The translations under genes were made by a program, and so were the position numbers. This document shows, piece by piece, positions 1 to 5,238 of a DNA stretch of 5,238 nt; the stretch's first letter is position 1, and every line of letters begins with the position of its first letter. The notes under the pieces were generated by a model, which was not told where the DNA came from, ran no database searches, and worked only from the letters and a program-made list of their open reading frames with translations. The DNA comes from Patescibacteria group bacterium (GTDB lineage: Bacteria > Patescibacteriota > Andersenbacteria > UBA10190): assembly GCA_022574795.1 (NCBI GenBank), contig JACZRJ010000046.1:1-5238 (forward strand), written 5' to 3'.

Positions 1-440
1 ACCTCTTGCTCCTGATCCGTCATCTTAAAACTCTTACCTGCCCCACCAAGATACTTACGATAGGTTAAATAACGGGCCAAGACTACCGCGCCACGAGGAT
101 TTGCCTCTGCTTGCTCAACCAATTGTTCACGTTGCGCATCCAACTGCCTAAGCACAGCTTCCCGCCGATCTCCCAGTCCAACCTTGGCCCGTTTCAAATC
201 GGCCAGATCACGGGCCACCTCAAAAGCCGCCTGGGGAGTCTCCTCTCCAAGTTTTCTCTTAATTTCACTGGCTATCCTGGCCAAGTCCTCGGAGGTAATA
301 ACCTCATGTCCGAATATTTTCTCCGGCTGCGGCTTACTTTCCGGCAACGCTGACCCCGACTCCTCGGCAGCAGTCTTATCAGAAGACTCGTGCTCTGCCT
401 TCGAACTTGCCCCGGGCGCTGCCTCCACGCTCATCTTCAT
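1..440 (-). CDS. Hypothetical protein, N-terminal part (truncated by window edge)
   Basis: I do not recognise this protein. The frame is open for 146 codons from an ATG at 440 to the window edge, so the C-terminus is missing. Residues 1 to about 42 are rich in Ala, Ser, Glu, Pro and Lys, look disordered and contain no signal peptide. Residues 49-115 are charged and should be largely helical (SEDLARIASEIKRKLGEE near 50-67, then a Lys/Arg/Glu/Gln-rich stretch at 80-113 that could be a short coiled coil). A less charged segment follows (GAVVLARYLTYRKYLGG, 117-133). This suggests a cytoplasmic, partly helical protein, but no function can be assigned. A second in-frame ATG lies at 434. I prefer 440 because a perfect promoter ends 6 bases upstream of it and no ribosome-binding site is seen for either. 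The long open frame, sensible amino-acid composition and promoter make it a real gene. Confidence 0.8.
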   Translation of the reverse strand, partial: MKMSVEAAPGASSKAEHESSDKTAAEESGSALPESKPQPEKIFGHEVITSEDLARIASEIKRKLGEETPQAAFEVARDLADLKRAKVGLGDRREAVLRQLDAQREQLVEQAEANPRGAVVLARYLTYRKYLGGAGKSFKMTDQEQE

Positions 441-446
441 ACAATA

Positions 447-475
447 ATTATAATACGAATATGCTTCCCTGTCAA
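447..475 (-). promoter_or_regulatory. Consensus sigma70-type promoter for the gene starting at 440
   Basis: Read on the minus strand, a perfect -35 box TTGACA (475-470) is followed by exactly 17 bases and a perfect -10 box TATAAT (452-447). Only six bases (TATTGT) separate the -10 from the ATG at 440. Transcription normally begins about 6-8 bases after the -10, so the message should start at or within a base or two of the start codon and be leaderless. There is no extended -10 TG. The -10 lies in the palindrome ATTATAAT (447-454), so the plus strand also reads TATAAT, but it has no -35 partner and no gene to serve. All consensus positions match, so this is probably a strong constitutive promoter. 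Confidence 0.8.
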
Positions 476-490
476 AGTAACTGCTCTCAC

Positions 491-521
491 CAAAACAGCG
501 CTAGTAATCATTGGCTAGCGC
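491..521 (-). terminator. Candidate weak intrinsic terminator after the pilin-like gene
   Basis: The minus strand reads GCGCTAG (complement of 515-521), a 10-base loop, CTAGCGC (complement of 498-504), then TGTTTTGG. This is a perfect 7-bp stem, mostly GC, followed by a short T-run. It lies 134 bases after the stop of the pilin-like gene and 22 bases before the -35 of the next promoter, where a terminator would be expected. The T-tract is only four bases and is interrupted, and the loop is large, so termination may be weak. A second palindrome overlaps it (TTGGC-TAGC-GCCAA, 511-524), so the site could instead be a protein-binding operator. Confidence 0.4.
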
Positions 522-654
522 CAATTTACGTAGTGTCAGCTCATCAGCTTTAGAAACACACTCGACGTGCATCAACCAAGACCAGCAACATACCTCTGCG
601 CAGTTTAAGCTAATACCTGTTACCGTACCGCTGGATCCTTTACTCTGGCTATGG

Positions 655-1149
655 CTAATTCTGTAACTCTGGAGGAAGAGGCTGTGAGCCAGTTACCACA
701 TCAGGTTGCTTCACCAAATCGGGGTTTATGGTATTCAAAATTACCCAGGAGGCCAGCGCTAACACTACACCCAATATCGCACTGACAATTAAAGCTTTGG
801 CGGTGGCAATCCTAGTCCCGCTGCCACCTGCTGTCATATAGAAGTAACCCCCCACCGCAATCATAATGACTGCCACCGACACGATTATGGCAACTAAAAT
901 ATTAGCCAGCGTCCCAAAATAACCTTGTAACGCACCCACCCTATTAGGACCAGGCTCAAATTTCAACAAGATGTCGCAAATAGTTTTCCCGGCTACGCCA
1001 GGTATTGGCGCATCAGGCTCACCCCAGATGCAATCACCACTGCCGCTCGTGGAAGTGGAAGTCTGAGCCGCCACCGGAGCTGCCACCACGGCAACCATGG
1101 CTATCGCCAAAGCGCTAACTATCAGTCTTCGATGGATCACAGAAATCAT
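655..1149 (-). CDS. Small signal-peptide protein, VirB2/TrbC-like (type IV secretion) pilin family
   Basis: The 164-residue protein begins with a basic N-terminus (HRR), a hydrophobic core and a likely signal-peptidase site after APVAA near residue 28. A Ser/Thr/Gly linker and a short soluble region with two cysteines (40 and 58) follow. Two hydrophobic helices then lie at about 82-103 and 117-140, joined by a short basic loop (TAGGSGTRIATAKA), and the tail is Pro-rich. This signal peptide plus helical hairpin, with GGYFYMTAGG at the turn, resembles the VirB2/TrbC pilin fold and the short pilin-like proteins common in Patescibacteria. The positive-inside rule puts the loop in the cytoplasm and both ends outside. 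The cysteines could form a disulfide. No other secretion gene is in the window, so a role in a pilus, DNA uptake or surface attachment is inference. A GTG at 1155 would add two residues. ATG at 1149 is preferred. Neither has a clear Shine-Dalgarno. It follows polA by 55 bases. Confidence 0.75.
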   Translation of the reverse strand: MISVIHRRLIVSALAIAMVAVVAAPVAAQTSTSTSGSGDCIWGEPDAPIPGVAGKTICDILLKFEPGPNRVGALQGYFGTLANILVAIIVSVAVIMIAVGGYFYMTAGGSGTRIATAKALIVSAILGVVLALASWVILNTINPDLVKQPDVVTGSQPLPPELQN

Positions 1150-1157
1150 GGGCACCG

Positions 1158-1187
1158 CTTATAAAACCTTATAGAAGGTAGTGTATC
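1158..1187 (-). promoter_or_regulatory. Weak promoter candidate for the pilin-like gene
   Basis: The minus strand reads TATAAG (1163-1158), a 5/6 match to a -10 box, eight bases before the ATG at 1149. This spacing would give a nearly leaderless message. Possible -35 partners are poor: GATACA (1187-1182, 18-base spacer) matches three of six positions. A second TATAAG lies at 1173-1168, the two forming the AT-rich inverted repeat TATAA-GGTT-TTATA. The -10 is plausible and the -35 is weak, so read-through from polA is an equally good explanation for expression. Confidence 0.3.
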
Positions 1188-1194
1188 ACACACC
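1177..1194 (-). other. Small hairpin in the polA to pilin-like gene gap
   Basis: The minus strand sequence GGTGTGTGATACACTACC can fold into a 7-bp stem (GGT/ACC outside, GTGT/ACAC inside) with one bulged T and a GAT triloop, 11 bases after the polA stop codon. The following bases are TTCTATAAGGTTTT, with no proper T-tract directly after the stem. It could be an attenuating or RNA-processing hairpin at the 3' end of the polA message, but it does not meet the usual form of an intrinsic terminator. Confidence 0.3.
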
Positions 1195-1204
1195 ACGCCC
1201 CGCC

Positions 1205-3925
1205 TCAGGTAAGGGGCTTCAAATCTCGCCAGTTAGTACCTATCGAGACATCCACGGTCAGGGGCACATCAAGCGTATACACTCCCTCCATCAACTTTTT
1301 CATGTCACGGGCTAGCGCCTCCGCCTCAGCCGTGGCCACCTCACAAACCAGCTCATCATGCACCGTCAAAATAAGCTTGGCCTCTGGATACTTGGTGTGC
1401 AATAACTCGGTCAGCTCAATCATTGCCTTCTTTAGCAAATCAGCTGCGGTACCTTGCATCGGAAAATTAAAAGCGATCCTCTCGGCCTGGGCCCGAATGG
1501 CTGGTGCCCGAGCATTAATCTCCGGCACATAGCGCCGCCTCCCTAACAAGGTTTCCACAAAACCCTGGTCCTCCGCTTGCGCTACAACCTGCTCCAGTAA
1601 GTCGGTAATACCTGAAAACTGCTTACGATAACGCTCAATAAAAGAGCGAGCTTCTTCAATCGACACCCCGGTGGCGCCCGCAAACCGCTTAGGCCCCATC
1701 CCATAGAGCACGCCAAAGTTGAGGGTTTTAGCATCACGGCGCTGTTGAGCTGTCACGGTATCTTGGGGCACGCCAAACACCCAAGCTGCCGTCGCCGCAT
1801 GAATGTCCCGCCCCTCACGAAAAGCGTCTATCATCTTCTCATCTTGGGAGATGTGTGCCGCCAGCCTCAGCTCCAGTTGCGAATAGTCGGCGGCGACCAA
1901 ACGCCTACCCCGTGGCGCCACAAAAGCCGCTCGAATCTCCCGCCCCAGCTCAGTCCGCACCGGAATATTCTGCAAATTTGGAGACTCTGAAGACAACCGG
2001 CCCGTGGCAGCCACCGTTTGATTAAACGAAGCGTAGATCCTGCCCGTCTTGTGGTCGACCAACTCCGGCAACTTCTCGATATAGGTGCTCTGCAGTTTGG
2101 TCAGCTCACGATACTCCTCCAGAAGTTTTATAATTGGATGTGCCTCACGCAGTTTGGCCAGCTCGGCTGCTGCCGTTGAATAGCCTGATTGGGTACGGGT
2201 AATCTCATCAGTCGGCAGGTTCAGTTTTTTATACAGCACCTCCCGCAACTGCTGGGTTGAATTGATATTAAAAGTTTCCCCCGCCGCCTGATGAATTTTT
2301 TTAATCAGCGCCTGAATACGCCTGGCCCCTTTCTTCCGCAGCTCAGCCAGCTGCTTCAGATCAACCTGCACCCCGGCCAGTTCAATATCTGCCAGCACCG
2401 GGATCAGTGGCAATTCAATTTCCTCAAAGACGCGAGTTAAGCCTTCCTCTTTAATCCGAGGCGCCAACTTCTGGTACAGCTGCCAGGTAATGTCGGCATC
2501 CTCAGCGGCGTAGTGCCCCAGGTCCTTGAGTGGTACCGCCGCCAAGGTCCGCTGCTCTTTACCCTGGCCAATCAACTGCTCGATGGGGATGGGATGCCTG
2601 CCAAGCTCCTGCACCGCCAAAGTATCAAGTTTGTGCGCCCGAGAACCAGGATTGAGTAAATAACTTGCCACCATGGTATCAAAGGCAATACCTTTGAGCT
2701 CAATCCCAGATTGCCGGATCACTTCCAAATCGTATTTAAGATTGTGACCAACCTTTTTAACCGCCGAACTCTCCAGTAACTCTCGCCAGTCCGCCAAACC
2801 TTCAGGCGTTACCGGTACATACCAAGCTTCAGTTTTCTTGCCCTTCGCTATGGCAAAGCTCATACCAAGGATTGGCGAGGTCCTCGCCCCCAAACCATCC
2901 GTCTCGGTATCAAACGCAATGATCTTCTCCCGCAGTAGTTGCTCGCGCAGCTTTTTAGCTGCGGCGACTGTCTCCACAATATGATAGTTCGCTGGCATCG
3001 GTGGTAGTTCGGCTCGTTTATCCCCCAACAAAGATAGTTGGTTACCGGGCCTATTGCTGACTGGTAGTTTCTGCAACAAGTTACGAAACTCAAATCGCTC
3101 AAATAACTTGGTCACTTCACTAACGTCGTAATCAGCCAGCTCAGCTTCGCTCAGCGTAAAGGCCAGCGGCACGGTTAGTTTAATTTGAGCCAGTTTGCGG
3201 AAAAAAAGTGCTTCCTTCTTGTGTCCGGTCAGACGATTTCGCGCCCGGTTGGATACCTCATCTAAGTGCTGATAAATATTCTCGATCGAGCCATACTTGC
3301 TGACTAATTCCTTGGCTGTCTTATCACCAATCCCTGGCACGCCAGGAAAATTATCTGAGGCATCACCCGCCAGCCCTTTATAATCAGCGATGTATTCTGG
3401 GCCAAAGCCATACCGCTCGCGTACCAACTCCTCATCATAAGTCACCGTATCAGTAATCCCTCGTCGTAACGTTAAGACTGAAGTGTCGTCATCAATTAAC
3501 TGCAGGGTATCCATATCGCCGGTCACAATCACTTTCTTAACCCCGCCGTCTATTTTGGTAACCAAGGTGCCAATAATGTCATCAGCCTCAAAGCCCTGCT
3601 TCTGCACAATCGGAATATTGAAGGCCCTCACCACTTGCCGCACGAGATCAAACTGCCAGACCAGATCATCGTCTGGCGCCTCTCGCTGAGCCTTATAATC
3701 AGCATAGGCTTTATGACGAAAGGTTGGACCTTTAACGTCAAAGGCCGCGACCACATGGGTCGGCTTCAGCTTCGTTAACAGTTTTAGCAACATCATGGTA
3801 AAGCCGTAAACCGCATTGGTCGGCTCACCATCACGCGTGCTCATCGGCGGCAAGGCATGATAGGCCCGATGAATCAGAGCATGAGAATCTATTATGGCCA
3901 ACGTGACTTTACGCTGCGCCGACAT
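1205..3925 (-). CDS. polA: DNA polymerase I, with both exonuclease domains
   Basis: Fills repair gaps and Okazaki-fragment gaps and removes RNA primers. At 906 residues (E. coli 928) all three domains are present. The N-terminal 5'-3' flap nuclease (about 5-290) shows IDSHA, EADD near 113-116, TGDMD and GDASDN, followed by a helix-hairpin-helix (PGVPGIGDKTA). The 3'-5' proofreading domain (about 315-490) keeps DTET (D339, E341), NLKYD (D399) and YAAED (Y472, D476), so its catalytic acids are intact, unlike in Taq polymerase. The polymerase domain keeps TGRLSS and NLQNIP, motif A DYSQLE (D680, E685), the O-helix RRDAKTLNFGVLYG (K733, F737, Y741) and motif C VHDE (D857). F737 matches E. coli F762. 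Numbering is from ATG 3925. An in-frame TTG at 3931 lies six bases after AAGG, a weak ribosome-binding site, and would add two residues. The gene follows tsaE closely and is probably co-transcribed with it. It ends at TGA. Confidence 0.97.
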   Translation of the reverse strand: MSAQRKVTLAIIDSHALIHRAYHALPPMSTRDGEPTNAVYGFTMMLLKLLTKLKPTHVVAAFDVKGPTFRHKAYADYKAQREAPDDDLVWQFDLVRQVVRAFNIPIVQKQGFEADDIIGTLVTKIDGGVKKVIVTGDMDTLQLIDDDTSVLTLRRGITDTVTYDEELVRERYGFGPEYIADYKGLAGDASDNFPGVPGIGDKTAKELVSKYGSIENIYQHLDEVSNRARNRLTGHKKEALFFRKLAQIKLTVPLAFTLSEAELADYDVSEVTKLFERFEFRNLLQKLPVSNRPGNQLSLLGDKRAELPPMPANYHIVETVAAAKKLREQLLREKIIAFDTETDGLGARTSPILGMSFAIAKGKKTEAWYVPVTPEGLADWRELLESSAVKKVGHNLKYDLEVIRQSGIELKGIAFDTMVASYLLNPGSRAHKLDTLAVQELGRHPIPIEQLIGQGKEQRTLAAVPLKDLGHYAAEDADITWQLYQKLAPRIKEEGLTRVFEEIELPLIPVLADIELAGVQVDLKQLAELRKKGARRIQALIKKIHQAAGETFNINSTQQLREVLYKKLNLPTDEITRTQSGYSTAAAELAKLREAHPIIKLLEEYRELTKLQSTYIEKLPELVDHKTGRIYASFNQTVAATGRLSSESPNLQNIPVRTELGREIRAAFVAPRGRRLVAADYSQLELRLAAHISQDEKMIDAFREGRDIHAATAAWVFGVPQDTVTAQQRRDAKTLNFGVLYGMGPKRFAGATGVSIEEARSFIERYRKQFSGITDLLEQVVAQAEDQGFVETLLGRRRYVPEINARAPAIRAQAERIAFNFPMQGTAADLLKKAMIELTELLHTKYPEAKLILTVHDELVCEVATAEAEALARDMKKLMEGVYTLDVPLTVDVSIGTNWRDLKPLT

Positions 3926-3939
3926 AATCAACTGTAGCC

Positions 3940-4401
3940 TTATGAGTCATCCTTGGTAATAGTTACACGCCGGTGAGTCTTCACACCAGTATGACTAAAC
4001 TGTAATCGCATCGCTTTAGCTGGAGCTTGTTCACCCAACTTTTCTGCCCACTCAATCACCGTTACTCGTCCCTCCTCATTAGCACGCTCTAGCGTATCTC
4101 GCACTGCCATATCCTGACTCACGCTGCCGGGCTCCAATCGATATAAATCAACATGCACCAAGGTCACAACCTCGGAATGACCCCTTACCTCGTATTCACT
4201 TGCCACCGTGAATGAAGGCGAAGTAACCCTTTCGACTACGCCCAGCGATTGCGCCAGTCCCTGCACAAAGACTGTCTTGCCGCTACCAAGCTCACCTTGT
4301 AACAACAGCACTGCTCCCGAGGTAAGCTCCTGCGCTACCTCAGCTGCCAGTTGATGCATCTCTGACACACTTTGAACTAACAACCCTAGCTTAGCCGACA
4401 T
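3940..4401 (-). CDS. tsaE: tRNA threonylcarbamoyladenosine biosynthesis ATPase TsaE
   Basis: TsaE is the P-loop ATPase that works with TsaB and TsaD to install N6-threonylcarbamoyladenosine at position 37 of ANN-decoding tRNAs in the cytoplasm. The 153-residue protein has the family's length and all its signatures in order: Walker A GELGSGKT (36-43), TSPSF (60-64), the HVDLYR motif (83-88) and VIEWAE (115-120), the Walker-B-like region. Family members often read GAGKTT; here it is GSGKTV, which keeps the essential Lys and Thr. The ATG lies inside the last codons of uppP, an 11-base overlap (4391-4401), with no Shine-Dalgarno visible upstream, so translation is probably coupled to uppP. polA starts 14 bases after its TAA. 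No tsaB or tsaD is in the window, so its partners must be encoded elsewhere. Confidence 0.95.
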   Translation of the reverse strand: MSAKLGLLVQSVSEMHQLAAEVAQELTSGAVLLLQGELGSGKTVFVQGLAQSLGVVERVTSPSFTVASEYEVRGHSEVVTLVHVDLYRLEPGSVSQDMAVRDTLERANEEGRVTVIEWAEKLGEQAPAKAMRLQFSHTGVKTHRRVTITKDDS

Positions 4402-5179
4402 ACCAAATCACTGTTGCCAAACCTATTAAATACAGCGCAAACGGCAGCAGGGAGACTCGCTCAACAAATCGCAGTAATAAATATATCGCCACCAGCCCAC
4501 TAAGGAACGAGGCCAGCCAAGCAATCAGCAAGAGCTGTAGTGAAAAAAAGTCTGTTTCAAACAGTGAGCCAACACTGGCTAACCCGGCACCAGCAATAAT
4601 TGGAGCTGACAGTAAAAACGAGAACGAGGCCGCCTGTCTTCGCGACATCCCGCGCCACCGACCAGCGGCCATAGTAACACCTGATCGCGACACCCCGGGA
4701 AGCAGAGCAAAAACTTGCGCCAAACCAATCAGCCAAGCATCGTGCCAGCTCGCTCGAGCCAACTGATTGTTCTGACTAGGCCTACGATCAGCCAACCAAA
4801 GCACCGCGGCAGTCATCATTAGAGACACCACCAGCCAGGTTGGCGTGCGGAAGATTCGAACTACCTCATCTTGGAATAGATAACCAACCAAGGCAGCCGG
4901 CACAGTTGCCAGAGCCAGTTTACCAGCCAACTCCCGCTGCTCACGACTCGCTGGATCATCACTGAACAAACTTCTGCCGATTCCCCACCAGACCGACCGG
5001 AAATAGAACAGGACTGCTCCCAGAGTTCCCAAGTGCAGCCAAGTATCAAGCGCCACCCCGTTAGTATCCGAGATACCAAACAAAAGGCGGGCTGCTAGCA
5101 GGTGCCCCGACGAGCTGATCGGCAAAAACTCCGTCAACCCTTGAATCACAGCCAAAAATACTGCACTACCTATTTCCAT
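4391..5179 (-). CDS. uppP: Undecaprenyl-diphosphatase (UppP/BacA family)
   Basis: Integral membrane enzyme that removes a phosphate from undecaprenyl pyrophosphate, recycling the lipid carrier for peptidoglycan and other surface polymers. Overproduction of this family is known to give bacitracin resistance. At 262 residues it is near the usual 265-280. The two family signatures are present: the (E/Q)XXXE region QGLTEFLPISSSGH (13-26; Q13, E17, S23, H26) and PGVSRSGVT (161-169; R165), matching PGXSRSXXT. The rest is a series of hydrophobic helices, including about 46-62, 86-101, 114-130, 149-161, 185-205, 213-236 and 243-260, with LHLGTLGAVLFYF after the first motif. The start is ATG at 5179. 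A GAGG sits only one base upstream, too close to work as a normal ribosome-binding site. It is the first gene of the apparent uppP-tsaE-polA unit. Confidence 0.96.
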   Translation of the reverse strand: MEIGSAVFLAVIQGLTEFLPISSSGHLLAARLLFGISDTNGVALDTWLHLGTLGAVLFYFRSVWWGIGRSLFSDDPASREQRELAGKLALATVPAALVGYLFQDEVVRIFRTPTWLVVSLMMTAAVLWLADRRPSQNNQLARASWHDAWLIGLAQVFALLPGVSRSGVTMAAGRWRGMSRRQAASFSFLLSAPIIAGAGLASVGSLFETDFFSLQLLLIAWLASFLSGLVAIYLLLRFVERVSLLPFALYLIGLATVIWYVG

Positions 5180-5238
5180 GCCTCAAATCGTAGCTGTTCC
5201 AACCCACTAACGACACCCTATTCCCTATCCCGCCGCCG
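5180..5238 (-). other. G-tract-rich leader upstream of uppP (cut by window edge)
   Basis: On the minus strand these 59 bases contain four GGG runs (complements of 5229-5231, 5223-5225, 5216-5218 and 5203-5205) separated by 3, 4 and 10 bases, preceded by CGGCGG. A weak -10-like TACGAT (5192-5187) lies seven bases before the uppP ATG, without a convincing -35. One frame entering from the window edge stops at TAG 5220-5218 and another at TAG 5227-5225, so the end of an upstream minus-strand gene could lie here, but too little sequence is available to identify one. Confidence 0.3.

Noticed and set aside
111..447. Plus-strand open frames of 80 and 87 codons at the left end.
   Set aside because: They lie opposite the open minus-strand gene, which has better composition and a perfect promoter, so they are antisense shadows.
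449..454. A plus-strand TATAAT that could be a divergent promoter.
   Set aside because: It exists only because ATTATAAT is palindromic. No -35 is found at 16-18 bases and no plus-strand gene follows.
501..572. A 23-codon minus-strand open frame (ATG at 572, TAG at 503-501) in the 441-654 gap, within a longer frame open back into the end of the pilin-like gene.
   Set aside because: It has no ribosome-binding site and no promoter at the right distance. Its 3' end coincides with the stem-loop, and an open frame of this length is expected by chance. Conservation in relatives would be needed to revive it.
541..654. Possible tRNA or small structured RNA in the gap after the pilin-like gene.
   Set aside because: There is no T-loop consensus (GTTCRANYC) or cloverleaf on either strand, and only short 4-bp stems such as AGCT-GATG-AGCT are seen.
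1205..1207. Possible recoding of UGA as glycine, as in some Patescibacteria lineages, extending polA past its TGA.
   Set aside because: The Pol I C-terminus is complete at this stop (GTNWRDL close to the end, as in the family). The 12 codons that read-through would add look non-native, and no gene in the window needs in-frame UGA.
2860..3102. An 80-codon minus-strand open frame inside polA, and other open frames inside polA and uppP.
   Set aside because: They are out-of-frame shadows of strongly supported genes and show no family motifs.

Overview
The window carries five protein-coding genes, all on the minus strand, so gene order reads from high to low coordinates. The order is uppP (undecaprenyl-diphosphatase), tsaE (ATPase of the t6A tRNA-modification pathway), polA (full-length DNA polymerase I), a small signal-peptide-bearing protein with a two-helix hairpin resembling the type IV secretion pilins of Patescibacteria, and the first 146 codons of an unrecognised gene that runs off the left edge.

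Organism: a bacterium using the standard code (polA ends at an ordinary TGA and no frame needs UGA as a sense codon), with mid-range GC. The orphan VirB2/TrbC-like pilin with the motif GGYFYMTAGG, the compact minus-strand layout and the general lack of Shine-Dalgarno sequences suggest a member of the Candidate Phyla Radiation (Patescibacteria). This is inference from family resemblance. No rRNA or ribosomal protein is present to settle it.

Layout: bases 5180-5238 hold a G-tract-rich (minus strand) leader before uppP. uppP and tsaE overlap by 11 bases and tsaE and polA are 14 bases apart, so the three look like one transcription unit. A 55-base gap with a small hairpin and a weak promoter-like sequence separates polA from the pilin gene. 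A 214-base gap (441-654) then holds a stem-loop and an unusually perfect sigma70-type promoter (TTGACA-17-TATAAT), placed so that transcription of the last gene should begin at or next to its ATG.

Functionally, uppP, tsaE and polA are housekeeping genes for cell-wall lipid-carrier recycling, tRNA maturation, and replication/repair. They share no pathway, and their linkage looks like compact-genome organisation. The pilin-like protein is a surface or membrane component, and the last gene is of unknown function. There is no mobile element, CRISPR array, RNA gene or clear new defence system. The most notable features are the apparent leaderless gene start at 440, the orphan pilin, and the overlapping palindromes upstream of the strong promoter.
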